From contig WLDA01000005.1 of NCBI GenBank assembly GCA_009705025.1, forward strand, positions 1 to 16,549: DNA of 16,549 nt. The letters are read 5' to 3'. Under the pieces are notes generated by a model, which was given only the letters and a program-made list of their open reading frames with translations, was not told the origin of the DNA and searched no databases. Source of the stretch: Actinomycetota bacterium (lineage in GTDB: Bacteria > Actinomycetota > Actinomycetes > Nanopelagicales > Nanopelagicaceae). Positions 1-8,609 of this stretch are shown piece by piece; position 1 is the first letter of the stretch; every line of letters starts with the position of its first letter. The translations under genes were made by a program, and so were the position numbers.

Positions 1-425
1 AAAACTGGCTGCCCGACGCGGTAATCCTTATTGATTCCACCACAAGCATTTGTCAAAATTACTATTTTGCAACCTGCTTTTACTGCAGTGCGAACACTAT
101 GGACTACGGGTTCAATTCCTTTTCCTTCATAGAGATGGGTACGACCAAGAAATACGAGTGCGCAAATTTTCTTTGAGCCATCATGAATTTCGTATGAGCG
201 AACTTTGCCAGAGTGACCTTCTACGGCAGGTGGCAAGAATCCTGTGATTTCATCTGCATCGCATTCGTAGGCGGGTGCTCCAAGGGCATCTACTGCGCTA
301 ACCCAACCTGAACCCATGACGAGTGCAATATCGTGGGATGCAATTCCTGTGCGCTTAGCTATTTCATCTGCAGCGACTTGGGCAGCAGCAAGGGGATCCT
401 TGTAAAGAAGTTCTGTATTACTCAT
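1..425 (-). CDS. punA: Purine nucleoside phosphorylase, partial (3' end outside window)
   Basis: Phosphorolysis of purine nucleosides to base plus ribose-1-phosphate, a cytoplasmic salvage step. Only the first ~141 codons lie in the window; the gene runs off the left edge. Translating the minus strand from the ATG at 425-423 gives [14 protein letters not shown], then family motifs: VMGSGW (~residues 36-41, phosphate-binding region), [18 protein letters not shown] (~92-101) and LTNACGGIN (~123-131). These are typical of trimeric class II PNPs (PunA / DeoD-like of Actinobacteria). The ATG overlaps the stop of the alpha carboxylase gene as ATGA, so it is probably the last visible gene of that operon and translationally coupled; GAGG sits almost adjacent to the ATG. 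Linking a purine salvage gene to purK/purE across the divergent promoter is suggestive only. Family assignment is firm; exact nucleoside preference cannot be read here. Confidence 0.9.
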   Translation of the reverse strand, partial: MSNTELLYKDPLAAAQVAADEIAKRTGIASHDIALVMGSGWVSAVDALGAPAYECDADEITGFLPPAVEGHSGKVRSYEIHDGSKKICALVFLGRTHLYEGKGIEPVVHSVRTAVKAGCKIVILTNACGGINKDYRVGQPV

Positions 426-2140
426 GCCTCAATAATGTCACAGAGACGCGTACCACTGGCAACGGTGTCGCCAATTACCGCTGTGAGATCTGTGATGATG
501 CCATCTTTGTGAGCAACAAGTGGTTGTTCCATCTTCATTGCTTCAAGAACAATCACGAGATCGCCCATCTTCACGCTTTGACCAACTTCAACGGCAATTT
601 TAACAACTGTGCCTTGCATCGGACTCTTGAGTGAATTACCTGCTGCTGCCCCAGAGAGTGATTGCTTTGCTCGGTGACGTTTTACAACAGGTGCAGGAGC
701 ATGAACTATTACATCAAATCGTTTTCCATTTACTTCGGCTACTAATTGTTGTGGCGCCATATGAGTTTGAGGTGCAAGCTCTACCCCAACATAGGCAGGA
801 ATATCGTTTACGAATTCATTTTCAATATAACTTGTGTAGATACTGAATTTTTCTGTAAAAGCACTATCTTCAAGAATTGCACGGTGAAATGTCAGAGCAG
901 TAGCAAGACCATCTATTTTGAACTCTGCTAGTGCGCGACGGGCACGTTCAATCGCCTCTTTGCGAGTAGCACCTGTGACAATCAGCTTTGCGAGAAGTGA
1001 ATCAAAGTTTCCACCAATAATGTCGCCATTTCTAAAGCCAGCATCCACGCGAACACCTGGGCCAGTTGGAATTTCCCATTGTGTAATGCGTCCTGGTGCA
1101 GGTAAGAATGAACGACCGGGATCTTCGCCGTTGATTCTAAATTCAAGGGAATGTCCGCGTATAACAGGATCATCGAAACCGAGAGATTCACCCATGGCAA
1201 TTCTAAATTGCTCACGAACTAAATCAATTCCTGTAACTTCTTCACTAACTGGGTGCTCTACTTGAAGGCGCGTATTTACTTCAAGAAATGAAATCGTTCC
1301 ATCTAAACCAATAAGAAATTCGCATGTGCCTGCACCTATATATCCGGCTTCTTTCATAATCGCTTTACTAGATCGATATAACTCTTCATTCTGAGCATCA
1401 GTTAGAAATGGGGCAGGTGCTTCTTCTACTAATTTTTGGTGGCGACGCTGCAAGGAGCAATCACGGGTACTAATAACAACTGCATGTCCGTGCTTATCGA
1501 CTAATACTTGAGTTTCAACGTGACGAGGTTTATCTAAATATCGTTCAACGAAACATTCACCGCGACCAAAGCCAGATATCGCCTCACGAACAGCGGATGC
1601 AAATAGCTCTGGAATCTCCTCCATAGTTCGTGCAACTTTGAGGCCACGACCACCACCGCCATGTGCCGCCTTGATTGCAACCGGCAAGCCATGTTCTTTA
1701 GCAAAAGCTGTAACTTCTTCATGACCCTCAACTGGATCTTTTGTTCCCGCAACAAGTGGTGCGCCAGCTTTAGCCGCAATTTTGCGAGCAGAAACTTTAT
1801 CGCCCAGTGCGCGGATTGCTGCAGGGGGAGGTCCGATCCAAATTAAACCTGCATCGATAACAGCTTGTGCAAAGTTCGCATTTTCAGAGAGGAAGCCATA
1901 ACCAGGGTGAACAGAATCAGCACCTGATTTCTTAGCGACTTCAATTATTTTCTCAATATTCAAATAAGTTTGTGTTGCAGTAATGCCGTCGAGTGAGAAT
2001 GCATAATCCGCACTTTGAGCATGCAATGAGTTGCGGTCTTCTTGAGAATAGACGGCAACGCTTTCTAGACCATGGTCTTTACATGCGCGAATAACACGCA
2101 ATGCAATTTCACCTCTATTGGCTATGAGTACGCGCTTCAT
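422..2140 (-). CDS. accA: Acyl-CoA carboxylase alpha subunit (biotin carboxylase + BCCP)
   Basis: Carboxylates its own biotin using ATP and bicarbonate and carries it to the beta subunit, making malonyl-CoA or methylmalonyl-CoA. 572 aa, close to the ~600 aa of actinobacterial AccA3-type proteins. Domains: N-terminal biotin carboxylase ([15 protein letters not shown] at 2-16; [10 protein letters not shown]; glycine-rich ATP loop [32 protein letters not shown]) to about residue 445, a linker, and a C-terminal biotinyl domain with EAMKM. The biotinylated lysine codon is at 533-535. The frame stays open 8 codons further upstream, but the ATG at 2140 is preferred: it begins the conserved [11 protein letters not shown], overlaps the maf stop as ATGA, and has AAAGGA about 6 nt before it. 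Acetyl- versus propionyl-CoA use is set by the beta subunit. The lysine is the presumed substrate of the BirA encoded at 4509. Confidence 0.96.
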   Translation of the reverse strand: MKRVLIANRGEIALRVIRACKDHGLESVAVYSQEDRNSLHAQSADYAFSLDGITATQTYLNIEKIIEVAKKSGADSVHPGYGFLSENANFAQAVIDAGLIWIGPPPAAIRALGDKVSARKIAAKAGAPLVAGTKDPVEGHEEVTAFAKEHGLPVAIKAAHGGGGRGLKVARTMEEIPELFASAVREAISGFGRGECFVERYLDKPRHVETQVLVDKHGHAVVISTRDCSLQRRHQKLVEEAPAPFLTDAQNEELYRSSKAIMKEAGYIGAGTCEFLIGLDGTISFLEVNTRLQVEHPVSEEVTGIDLVREQFRIAMGESLGFDDPVIRGHSLEFRINGEDPGRSFLPAPGRITQWEIPTGPGVRVDAGFRNGDIIGGNFDSLLAKLIVTGATRKEAIERARRALAEFKIDGLATALTFHRAILEDSAFTEKFSIYTSYIENEFVNDIPAYVGVELAPQTHMAPQQLVAEVNGKRFDVIVHAPAPVVKRHRAKQSLSGAAAGNSLKSPMQGTVVKIAVEVGQSVKMGDLVIVLEAMKMEQPLVAHKDGIITDLTAVIGDTVASGTRLCDIIEA

Positions 2141-2739
2141 ACCATTTCCTTTACTTCTGGCCACGAATAGCCGAGTTGGTTCATTGCTTTGCGCAAGAAT
2201 GGCATAGAAATTCCAACTACGTTTGTGTAATCACCTTCGATGGATGGAATAAATGGAGAACTAAATCCATCCAAGGTAAAACCACCGGCAACATGGAGTG
2301 GTTCACCAGATGCAACGTAGTCATCAATTTCATCATCAGTCATATCGGAAAAAGTAACTTTTGTTGTAACACGATCGGATATCTCAATATTTTTGGCTGT
2401 ATCAATTACACAGTGGCCAGTATGCAAAAATCCAGAATTACCGCGCACGCGTGATGCACGCTCTTTTGCAATTGCAGGTTCTCCAGGTTTTCCAAGTGAT
2501 TCTCCTTCGAATTCAAAAGTGGAATCACAGCCAATAATTATTGCTGGGTAATCAATTTGATCACGAATTGTGTGAGCCTTTGTTATCGCAAGGGCAATCA
2601 CCATATCGGAAGGAGAGAGTGAGTTGAAAAATGGTGTTTCTTCATCAACATGGCTGACCATAATTTTTGGTTTCAATCCTGCGGACTCCAACAAACGTCG
2701 CCTGGATGCAGATTGAGATGCGAGAACAACTGTTGGCAT
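2137..2739 (-). CDS. maf: Maf family nucleotide pyrophosphatase
   Basis: House-cleaning hydrolase of the Maf/HAM1 superfamily that converts non-canonical or modified nucleoside triphosphates to monophosphates; historically called a septum-formation inhibitor. 200 aa, normal length. Visible motifs: [17 protein letters not shown] at the N-terminus (Maf S-x-R-R-x-x-L signature), DEETPF, and GCDSTF-x6-LGKPG in the middle, where the usual catalytic Asp region lies; GGFTLDG and the C-terminal [10 protein letters not shown] are also typical. It lies between the epsilon and alpha carboxylase genes: its start directly abuts the epsilon stop and its stop overlaps the alpha start by 4 nt. AAGGA lies about 9-10 nt upstream of the ATG. 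The same insertion of maf in the acc block is known in mycobacteria, so this is conserved linkage rather than recent insertion. Exact nucleotide specificity (dTTP/UTP type or m7GTP type) is not decidable by eye. Confidence 0.93.
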   Translation of the reverse strand: MPTVVLASQSASRRRLLESAGLKPKIMVSHVDEETPFFNSLSPSDMVIALAITKAHTIRDQIDYPAIIIGCDSTFEFEGESLGKPGEPAIAKERASRVRGNSGFLHTGHCVIDTAKNIEISDRVTTKVTFSDMTDDEIDDYVASGEPLHVAGGFTLDGFSSPFIPSIEGDYTNVVGISMPFLRKAMNQLGYSWPEVKEMV

Positions 2740-2922
2740 TTATGAATTTTTCCTTGCACCAAAAGTAATTTGATGTGGCAGAGGTTGACGTAATTGAGGT
2801 AAACCAAAGACGCTTCGCTTAATTACTGGCTCTAGCTTCTCAGGTGGATTCGCTGTGATTGCCTCACGAATCGCTTCCAATTCTTGTGGAGTCGGATTTC
2901 CAGTTGTAACTGTAAATTTCAT
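2740..2922 (-). CDS. accE: Acyl-CoA carboxylase epsilon subunit
   Basis: Small accessory subunit, found only in Actinobacteria, that stabilises the alpha-beta acyl-CoA carboxylase complex and raises its activity. 60 aa. The sequence fits the family: an N-terminal VTTGNPTPQELEAI segment, matching the 'G-x-P-x-x-EE(E)-L-A-A-L' type helix, followed by a proline- and basic-rich tail resembling the W-x-x-P ends of homologues, although no Trp is present here. Function is supported strongly by position: its ATG overlaps the beta-subunit stop by one base (TGATG), and maf follows with no gap. Small, divergent proteins like this are often missed; the perfect packing between neighbours argues that it is real. 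Sequence similarity alone would give moderate confidence. Confidence 0.85.
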   Translation of the reverse strand: MKFTVTTGNPTPQELEAIREAITANPPEKLEPVIKRSVFGLPQLRQPLPHQITFGARKNS

Positions 2923-4490
2923 CAGAGTGGGATATTTCCATGTTTGCGCGCGGGTAATGAATCTCGCTTTGTCTTTAGAGTTCTAAATGCCTTGGTTATA
3001 TATGCACGAGATTGATTTGGCTCGATAACAGTGTCGATAATTCCTCGTTCAGCTGCAAGATAAGGATTAGCAAGTGTTTCGTTATATTCCTCAACTAATT
3101 CGGCACGCTTCTTCTCGGGATCTTTCGCTTCGCTCAATTCGCCACGGTAAAGAATATTTACCGCACCTTGTGCGCCCATCACTGCAATTTCTGCAGTTGG
3201 CCATGCAAAGTTAATATCGCTTCCTAAGTACTTGGAGCCCATAACAATAAATGCACCGCCATATGCTTTTCGAGTAATAAGTGTGACAAGTGGAACTGAG
3301 GCTTCAGCGTAGGCATAAAGCAATTTTGCTCCTCGGCGAATAATGCCGTTCCATTCCTGTTCTGTTCCTGGCAAGAAACCAGGCACATCCACGAGAGTAA
3401 GAATAGGAATATTGAATGCATCGCAGAAACGTACAAATCGTGCTGCTTTTTCACTTGAATTTATATCGAGTGTTCCAGCTAGTTGCTGCGGCTGGTTAGC
3501 AATTATTCCTACTGATTGGCCTTCAATTCGGCCAAAACCAACAATGATGTTTGGTGCGTAGAGAGCGTGCACTTCTAGGAATTCACCTTCATCAAGTAAT
3601 GCGGTGATGAGAACTTTCATATCGTATGGCTGATTAGTGCTATCTGGAATGAGAGTATCTAATGCAATATCGGATGCTTTCTTTTCCAGAAGTTCAGTAG
3701 GAGGAAGTTGTGGAACTCCATCCATATTATTACTAGGTAAATAAGAAAGTAGAGCTTTTACATAGTCGATTGCATCTTCTTCACTCTCAGCTAAGTAATG
3801 AGAATTACCTGTACGCGTGTTATGTGTGAGAGCGCCACCAAGTTCTTCCATGCCAACATCTTCGCCAGTCACAGTCTTGATTACATCTGGACCAGTAATA
3901 AACATATGTGACGTTTCATTGACCATAACCGTAAAGTCAGTGAGCGCGGGTGAGTAAGCAGAACCACCTGCGCATGGCCCAAGAACTAATGAAATTTGCG
4001 GAATAACTCCAGAGGAGCGTGTATTAAGGCGAAATATTTTTCCGTAACCGCCGAGGGATGCAACTCCTTCTTGGATGCGCGCTCCACCTGAATCATTGAT
4101 GCCAATCAAAGGAATTCCACTCTTGAGTGCAAATTCTGCAATCTTTACGATCTTTTCTGCATGAACTTCACCAAGGCTTCCACCCATAATTGTGAAATCT
4201 TGTGAATACAAAGCAATAGGTCGACCATCAACCGTTGCGGTTCCAATTACAACACCATCACCATAAGGACGGTTCTTTTCCATTCCAAATTTTGTTGATC
4301 GGTGGCGAGCGAATTCATCAATTTCAGTAAATGAATCTTCATCAACGAGTGCGCTAATTCGCTCGCGGGCCGTCATCTTGCCTTTTGCATGTTGCTTCTC
4401 AACTGCGCGTGCTGAACCAGCGTGTACAGCCTCTTCTACGCGTGCGCGCAAATCTTCAATTTTTCCTGCAGTTGTATGGAGATCGCTCAT
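2922..4490 (-). CDS. accD: Acyl-CoA carboxylase beta subunit (carboxyltransferase)
   Basis: Transfers the carboxyl group from biotin to acetyl-CoA or propionyl-CoA, feeding fatty-acid synthesis or methylmalonyl-CoA metabolism. 522 aa, normal for the AccD5/PccB group. Crotonase-fold features are visible: [10 protein letters not shown] near the N-terminus, [12 protein letters not shown], the oxyanion loop [30 protein letters not shown], then the second half with [28 protein letters not shown] and [16 protein letters not shown], ending in the typical KHGNIPL. The start at 4490 gives the expected short N-terminus. No Shine-Dalgarno is seen; a TACCGT hexamer ends 6 nt before the ATG, suggesting a leaderless mRNA. 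It heads the operon accD-accE-maf-accA-punA. Whether it prefers acetyl- or propionyl-CoA needs alignment to the S. coelicolor AccB/PccB pair (position 422). Confidence 0.96.
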   Translation of the reverse strand: MSDLHTTAGKIEDLRARVEEAVHAGSARAVEKQHAKGKMTARERISALVDEDSFTEIDEFARHRSTKFGMEKNRPYGDGVVIGTATVDGRPIALYSQDFTIMGGSLGEVHAEKIVKIAEFALKSGIPLIGINDSGGARIQEGVASLGGYGKIFRLNTRSSGVIPQISLVLGPCAGGSAYSPALTDFTVMVNETSHMFITGPDVIKTVTGEDVGMEELGGALTHNTRTGNSHYLAESEEDAIDYVKALLSYLPSNNMDGVPQLPPTELLEKKASDIALDTLIPDSTNQPYDMKVLITALLDEGEFLEVHALYAPNIIVGFGRIEGQSVGIIANQPQQLAGTLDINSSEKAARFVRFCDAFNIPILTLVDVPGFLPGTEQEWNGIIRRGAKLLYAYAEASVPLVTLITRKAYGGAFIVMGSKYLGSDINFAWPTAEIAVMGAQGAVNILYRGELSEAKDPEKKRAELVEEYNETLANPYLAAERGIIDTVIEPNQSRAYITKAFRTLKTKRDSLPARKHGNIPL

Positions 4491-4495
4491 ACCCC

Positions 4496-4501
4496 TACGG
4501 T
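4496..4501 (+). promoter_or_regulatory. Candidate leaderless -10 box for birA
   Basis: TACGGT followed by seven bases and then the GTG start of birA at 4509. It shares five of six positions with the box read from the opposite strand, forming the near-symmetric TACGGTA at 4496-4502. No Shine-Dalgarno precedes the GTG. A convincing -35 was not found on either strand. Confidence 0.5.
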
Positions 4502-4502
4502 A
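4497..4502 (-). promoter_or_regulatory. Candidate leaderless -10 box for the acc operon
   Basis: On the minus strand TACCGT is followed by exactly six bases (AGGGGT) and then the ATG of the carboxylase beta gene. No recognisable Shine-Dalgarno is correctly spaced. This is the TAnnnT-N6-start layout of actinobacterial leaderless transcripts. The box overlaps the birA box on the other strand. Confidence 0.6.
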
Positions 4503-4508
4503 CTAGGC

Positions 4509-5276
4509 GTGAGCAATGAAGTGCTAAGAACTCCACTCGATGAAGCGGAGATCAATTCAAAAATTACGCCGTACTGGCGGGTAAGCGTGGTCGAACTCAC
4601 TGGGTCAACACAGAACGATTTGCTGCAACTTGTTGAGTCAAATATTGCATTAGATGGTCAAGTAATAGTTACTGAATTTCAAAGTAACGGACGTGGAAGA
4701 TTAGATAGAACTTTCGAAGCACCCGCAAAGAGTGCACTTCTTTTTTCTTTTTATATTAAGCCACGAAAACAAAAAAGTGAGTGGGGTTTCATTCCTCTGA
4801 TTGCTGGGTTGAGTCTTGTTCGTGCAATCTCGACAATAGATACTGCGATGAACGTTTCCTTGAAATGGCCTAACGATTTGCTCATTAATGAAAAGAAGTG
4901 TGCTGGAATTATTGCTCAAACAACTACTGAAGGAATAGTTCTTGGAATTGGTCTCAATGTTTCGATGACATCAGAGGAGTTACCAGTTCCAACCGCAACC
5001 TCACTCGCTATTGAGGGATCAAAATTTGTTGAACGAAACTCACTTCTTTCGCAAGTTCTAAATATATTTGCAGAGCTCTTCGAAGCCTGGGAAGAAGGAT
5101 TTGAACTGTTGAGCGAATATTCTGATGTGAGCAGCACAATAGGCAAAAAAGTTCGAGTTGAACTCCCGGGTGGAGAAAATCTTGAGGGAACAGTTGCTCG
5201 TATTTCACCTACCGGGGAACTTGTACTCGATGATGGAAGACATGTCAGCGCTGGCGATGTGATTCATCTACGATAA
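4509..5276 (+). CDS. birA: Biotin--[acetyl-CoA-carboxylase] ligase, no DNA-binding domain
   Basis: Activates biotin as biotinyl-AMP and attaches it to the lysine in the EAMKM motif of carboxylase carrier domains, presumably the alpha subunit encoded at 422-2140. With the GTG start at 4509 it is 255 aa. Catalytic features: VELTGSTQNDLL, the biotin-adenylate loop GRGRLDRTF (equivalent to GRGRRGR), KWPNDLLINEKKCAGI with the conserved Lys-Trp-Pro-Asn-Asp, GIGLNVS, and a C-terminal SH3-like domain ending VSAGDVIHLR. No winged-helix repressor domain is present, so it is probably an enzyme only. The frame stays open further upstream, but that would run deep into the divergent carboxylase gene; GTG 4509 follows a TAnnnT box by 7 nt and gives the normal family N-terminus. 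purK follows after 5 nt. Confidence 0.93.
   Translation: MSNEVLRTPLDEAEINSKITPYWRVSVVELTGSTQNDLLQLVESNIALDGQVIVTEFQSNGRGRLDRTFEAPAKSALLFSFYIKPRKQKSEWGFIPLIAGLSLVRAISTIDTAMNVSLKWPNDLLINEKKCAGIIAQTTTEGIVLGIGLNVSMTSEELPVPTATSLAIEGSKFVERNSLLSQVLNIFAELFEAWEEGFELLSEYSDVSSTIGKKVRVELPGGENLEGTVARISPTGELVLDDGRHVSAGDVIHLR
5269..5274 (+). promoter_or_regulatory. Candidate -10 box for purK inside the birA stop region
   Basis: TACGAT, seven bases, then the GTG of purK at 5282. The box overlaps the last codons and stop of birA. No Shine-Dalgarno precedes purK, so either this leaderless promoter or coupling to birA must drive its translation. Confidence 0.35.
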
Positions 5277-5281
5277 CGCTC

Positions 5282-6394
5282 GTGAAAAACTCTTTTCCTA
5301 CTGTTGGGGTCATTGGTGCTGGTCAACTAGCGCGCATGATGGTGGCGCCTGCTACTGCTTTAGGAATTGATTTGCTTCTACTCGCAGCCGATGAAAAAGA
5401 TTCTGCGGCACAAATTACAAATTCAGTAGTCGGGGATTTTCGTGATTTAGAAACAGTCCGTGAGTTTGCGAAAAAATGTGATGTGATTACCTTTGAACAT
5501 GAACTAATTCCATTAGCAATTGTCAAATCTCTAGAAAATGATGGAGTAGTTGTGCGTCCTAGTTCTGCCTCATTTATCTATTCACAGAATAAAGCTGTGA
5601 TGCGAGATTTTCTCAAAGATTTTCCTGCACCTAAATGGCAAGTTATTTCTAAAGCAGAGGATGTAAAGCAATTCCCAGTAATTGCCAAAGCAATTTCAGG
5701 TGGTTATGACGGTAGGGGAGTCTGGAAAGTAATTTCGATAGATCAGCTTGAAGAAATATTGGACGAAACGAATCAATTGCTCATAGAAGAGCTCATCGAC
5801 TTCGATATTGAAATTGCAGTGATGGTGGCTCGTTCACCACACGGTCAGGCAACTACATGGACGCCAACTCAGACGGTTCAAAAAGATGGCATATGTACGA
5901 TGACCATTACTCCAGCACCTGATCTTTCGGAAGATCTAAGTCGGAAAGCGCAAAAATTGGCTCTAGATATTGCAGCCCATGTTGGAGTTGTTGGTGTTAT
6001 GGCTGTTGAAATGTTTGTCCGTGGCGATGACCTTTATGTAAACGAACTTGCAATGCGTCCCCACAACTCAGGCCACTGGACAATTGATGGTGCAAAGACT
6101 TCACAATTCGAACAGCATCTAAGAGCAGTTCTTGATTTACCGCTAGGTGATCCTTCTATGACAGCGCGCAATGTTGTAATGGGAAATATTCTAGGTGGAG
6201 AAAAAGAAGATATGTATCGCCCATATTTACATTTGATGGCGCGTAACCCTAATCTTAAGTTCCACCACTATAGAAAAGAGGTGAAACCAGGGCGCAAGAT
6301 TGGCCACATTAACGCTTTAGGCGATCATCTCGTAGAATTACGTGCAGATGTGGAACATGCCTTGGCCTATATGAGTGGAGAGATTGATGAGTGA
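5282..6394 (+). CDS. purK: N5-carboxyaminoimidazole ribonucleotide synthase
   Basis: ATP-grasp enzyme converting AIR plus bicarbonate to N5-CAIR in de novo purine synthesis; its product goes to PurE. 370 aa, typical length. Motifs: [12 protein letters not shown] near the N-terminus (~10-21), VITFEHELI (~61-69), [21 protein letters not shown] (start of the ATP-grasp B domain), [14 protein letters not shown] (ATP-grasp loop), [46 protein letters not shown] (catalytic metal/substrate region), and [10 protein letters not shown]. The GTG start places the Rossmann-like motif at the usual distance from the N-terminus. It lies 5 nt after birA and overlaps purE by 8 nt, so purK and purE are surely cotranslated. 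Dependence on PurK implies that the neighbouring PurE is the class I mutase type. Confidence 0.97.
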   Translation: MKNSFPTVGVIGAGQLARMMVAPATALGIDLLLLAADEKDSAAQITNSVVGDFRDLETVREFAKKCDVITFEHELIPLAIVKSLENDGVVVRPSSASFIYSQNKAVMRDFLKDFPAPKWQVISKAEDVKQFPVIAKAISGGYDGRGVWKVISIDQLEEILDETNQLLIEELIDFDIEIAVMVARSPHGQATTWTPTQTVQKDGICTMTITPAPDLSEDLSRKAQKLALDIAAHVGVVGVMAVEMFVRGDDLYVNELAMRPHNSGHWTIDGAKTSQFEQHLRAVLDLPLGDPSMTARNVVMGNILGGEKEDMYRPYLHLMARNPNLKFHHYRKEVKPGRKIGHINALGDHLVELRADVEHALAYMSGEIDE

Positions 6395-6893
6395 TGTAGC
6401 AATCATCATGGGATCAGATTCTGATTGGCCAGTTATGGAAGATGCAGCAAAGGTTCTTGATTCCCTTGGCATCTCATATAGCGCTGAAGTTGTTTCAGCT
6501 CATCGCATGCCACTTGAAATGGTTGAGTTTGCACAAGGTGCTGCAAGTAAAGGATTTAAAGTAATTATTGCTGGTGCTGGTGGTGCTGCTCATCTTCCAG
6601 GAATGGTCGCATCCCTTACTGCACTCCCAGTTATTGGTGTTCCAGTTGCTCTCAAAAATCTTGATGGAATGGATTCACTTCTCTCTATCGTGCAAATGCC
6701 CGCAGGTGTACCCGTTGCAACTGTTGGAGTTGGCAACGCAAAGAATGCAGCACTCTTAGCAGCTCGAATTCTTGGTATTAGCGATAAGGATATTTCATCG
6801 AAAGTTAGCAAGGCATTAGAAGATTTAAACTCTGAGGCAAAAGCAAAAGGTGCCAGCTTGAGTGCAAAGCGAAATCAGAAGACTGGTTTTTGA
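6387..6893 (+). CDS. purE: N5-carboxyaminoimidazole ribonucleotide mutase
   Basis: Moves the carboxyl group of N5-CAIR to carbon 4, giving CAIR; the step after PurK. 168 aa, normal for class I PurE. Motifs: [11 protein letters not shown] (6-16, phosphate/ribose binding), SAHRMP (about 40-45, catalytic His), and [15 protein letters not shown]. The frame continues four codons upstream (MERL), but the ATG at 6387 is preferred because it gives the standard [11 protein letters not shown] start, with GGAGAG four bases upstream. It overlaps purK by 8 nt. It faces a minus-strand gene whose stop is one base away, leaving no room for a separate terminator; a weak hairpin plus U-rich run covers the stop codon. 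Confidence 0.97.
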   Translation: MSDVAIIMGSDSDWPVMEDAAKVLDSLGISYSAEVVSAHRMPLEMVEFAQGAASKGFKVIIAGAGGAAHLPGMVASLTALPVIGVPVALKNLDGMDSLLSIVQMPAGVPVATVGVGNAKNAALLAARILGISDKDISSKVSKALEDLNSEAKAKGASLSAKRNQKTGF

Positions 6894-6900
6894 TTTATTT
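6872..6900 (+). terminator. Possible intrinsic terminator inside the purE 3' end
   Basis: AAATCAG (6872-6878), loop AAGA, CTGGTTT (6883-6889) forms a 7-bp stem with one U-G wobble, followed by TTGATTTATTT. The stop codon lies in the tail. The stem is A/T-rich and weak. On the opposite strand the stem has a C-A mismatch, so it would favour the purE direction. Confidence 0.3.
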
Positions 6901-7326
6901 CTTTCGATACTCAATAGCAGGACAACGATCCATTATTGCAATAAGACCAGCATCTATTGCTCTTGCAACCGCTTCGTGATCAATAACATCTAACTGAAGC
7001 CACACCGCTTTTGCACCAATATCAATCGCTTCATCAACGACCTTGCCAACCAACTTAGAATTCACAAAGCAATCAACAACATCCACCGGAGTTGGAATCT
7101 CCGCAAGAGTTTTGTATCCAACTTCACCATGAACTATCTCTGCTCTTGGATATACAGGAATAACTCGATGACCTTTATCTTGCAAGAGTTTTGAGACTCC
7201 ATATGCGGCACGATCAGGATTGTTTCCAAGGCCGACTACTGCCCATGTTTTCATCGCAAGTACTGCATCAATATCTTCTTGCGAATTAATCGGTGCGCCC
7301 CAATGCGTGAACTCGCCATCCTGCAC
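6895..7326 (-). CDS. CoA-binding (YccU-like Rossmann) protein
   Basis: Small single-domain protein of the succinyl-CoA synthetase-type CoA_binding fold (YccU family); biochemical role unknown. About 143 aa from the GTG start chosen here. Motifs: TWAVVGLGNNPDRAAYGVSK (nucleotide-fold loop), GHRVIPVYPRAE, VDVVDCFVNS, AVWLQLDVIDHEA and the C-terminal MDRCPAIEY, all as in family members. The start is uncertain: a TTG at 7347 and GTGs at 7341 and 7326 are all possible and all overlap the UDP-glucose dehydrogenase 3' end (7286); none has a clear Shine-Dalgarno. GTG 7326 gives a 41-nt overlap. Its stop is one base from the purE stop on the other strand. It is probably cotranscribed with the dehydrogenase, although a functional link is not evident. 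Confidence 0.82.
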   Translation of the reverse strand: MQDGEFTHWGAPINSQEDIDAVLAMKTWAVVGLGNNPDRAAYGVSKLLQDKGHRVIPVYPRAEIVHGEVGYKTLAEIPTPVDVVDCFVNSKLVGKVVDEAIDIGAKAVWLQLDVIDHEAVARAIDAGLIAIMDRCPAIEYRKK

Positions 7327-8596
7327 TACGCCACTTGTCACGATCAAGCATATTTCGACCGTCGATAAGGAATTTGGATTTTACGAGTTGGCCAATTACA
7401 GCAGGATCAAGCTCTCGGTATTCCTTCCATTCAGTCAAGTGCAAAATCGCATCTGCATCTTTGACTGCAACTTTTACATCCTCTTCGAATGCAAGAGTCG
7501 GGAAACGCTTTCGCGCAGGTTCAATTCCTTTAGGGTCATGTACAACAACTTTTGCACCAGCGGCATGGAGTTGAGCAGCGATATCTAACGCTGGGGAATC
7601 GCGAACATCATCACTATCTGGTTTGAAAGTTGCGCCAAGTACCGCAATTTTATATTTAGTAAGGTCTTCAGATAAGTCAGCGCGTACAACATCGATAACT
7701 CGCTGGCGAGCACGCAGATTGATTTGGTCAATCTCTCGAAGGAACTCAAGTGCTTGCTTAGCGCCTAACTCTTCTGCGCGAGCCATGAATGCACGAATAT
7801 CTTTAGGAAGGCAACCTCCACCAAAACCAATTCCTGCTTGCAAGAATCTATTTCCGATGCGAGGGTCATATCCAATCGCCTTAGCAAGCACGGTTACATC
7901 GCCACCTGCTGCTTCACAAACCTCAGCCATTGCATTGATAAATGAAATCTTTGTCGCAAGAAATGAGTTTGCTGCAACTTTTACGAGCTCAGCAGTAGGA
8001 AGATCTGCGCGAATCCACGGTGTTCCAAGTGCAATAACTGGTGCATAGACTTCTTTGAGTATTGTCTCTGCACGATCATTTACTACGCCAACTACAAGTC
8101 GATTTGGAGTGAGAGTATCTTCAACTGCAAATCCTTCACGCAAAAATTCTGGATTCCATGCAAGGTCTGCATTAGGTGCGCTTATTGCTAATTGGTCACG
8201 CAGCATCTGTGCTGTTCCAACTGGGACAGTTGATTTACCAACAACTAATGATCCACTTTTCAAATATGGCGCTATAGCCGCAACGGATGCTTTTACATAT
8301 GTTAGATCTGCAGCGAGCCCATCTTTACTCTGTGGCGTTCCTACGCAAATGAAATGAACATCGGCATCTGCTACCGCGGAAAAATCTGTTGTAAAACTAA
8401 GTCTTCCTGTCTTTATTTCACTAGCAAGAAGTGTGTCTAAACCCGGTTCATAGAATGGAAGTTCGCCACGTGAGAGCTGGGCAATCTTTTGTGCATCCGT
8501 ATCGACGCCAACAACCGTGAAACCAAGTGAGGACATACAAGCTGCATGTGTTGCACCTAAATATCCTGTACCAACGACAGAGAGCTTGAGAGTCAT
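7286..8596 (-). CDS. ugd: UDP-glucose 6-dehydrogenase
   Basis: NAD-dependent four-electron oxidation of UDP-glucose to UDP-glucuronate, a precursor for acidic surface glycans. 436 aa, normal. Features: N-terminal Rossmann motif VVGTGYLGATHA (~6-17), FICVGTPQ (~81-88), GKSTVPVGTAQ, EFLREGFAVEDT, the central dimerisation helix, and FGGGCLPKDIRA (~256-267) with the catalytic Cys; then a C-terminal domain with VLGATFKPDSDDVRDSPAL and LIDGRNMLDRD. The ATG at 8596 has no Shine-Dalgarno but is preceded by TAGACT-N6. It starts 13 nt after the LCP gene stop and shares its direction, so it may also be read through from that gene. Glycosyltransferase and exporter genes nearby suggest that UDP-glucuronate, or a derivative, goes into an exported polymer. 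That is inference. Confidence 0.95.
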   Translation of the reverse strand: MTLKLSVVGTGYLGATHAACMSSLGFTVVGVDTDAQKIAQLSRGELPFYEPGLDTLLASEIKTGRLSFTTDFSAVADADVHFICVGTPQSKDGLAADLTYVKASVAAIAPYLKSGSLVVGKSTVPVGTAQMLRDQLAISAPNADLAWNPEFLREGFAVEDTLTPNRLVVGVVNDRAETILKEVYAPVIALGTPWIRADLPTAELVKVAANSFLATKISFINAMAEVCEAAGGDVTVLAKAIGYDPRIGNRFLQAGIGFGGGCLPKDIRAFMARAEELGAKQALEFLREIDQINLRARQRVIDVVRADLSEDLTKYKIAVLGATFKPDSDDVRDSPALDIAAQLHAAGAKVVVHDPKGIEPARKRFPTLAFEEDVKVAVKDADAILHLTEWKEYRELDPAVIGQLVKSKFLIDGRNMLDRDKWRSAGWRVHALGRTD

Positions 8597-8602
8597 ATCG
8601 TC

Positions 8603-8608
8603 AGTCTA
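8603..8608 (-). promoter_or_regulatory. Candidate leaderless -10 box for ugd
   Basis: Minus-strand TAGACT, then six bases (GACGAT), then the ugd ATG. It directly follows the stop codon of the LCP gene (8612-8610), so ugd probably has its own leaderless transcript besides any readthrough. Confidence 0.5.
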
Positions 8609-8609
8609 T

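Noticed and set aside
918..1265. 115-codon plus-strand open frame opposite the biotin carboxylase gene
   Set aside because: It lies wholly antisense to a strongly conserved domain, has a Ser/Pro/Arg-rich composition typical of shadow frames, and no start signal.
4422..4508. Upstream extension of birA giving an N-terminal regulatory domain
   Set aside because: The extra 29 codons lie in the accD coding region on the opposite strand and encode a Cys-rich stretch with no winged-helix pattern.
7623..8357. Two plus-strand open frames (141 and 100 codons) opposite ugd
   Set aside because: Antisense to conserved UDP-glucose dehydrogenase motifs; composition is biased and no homology is recognised.
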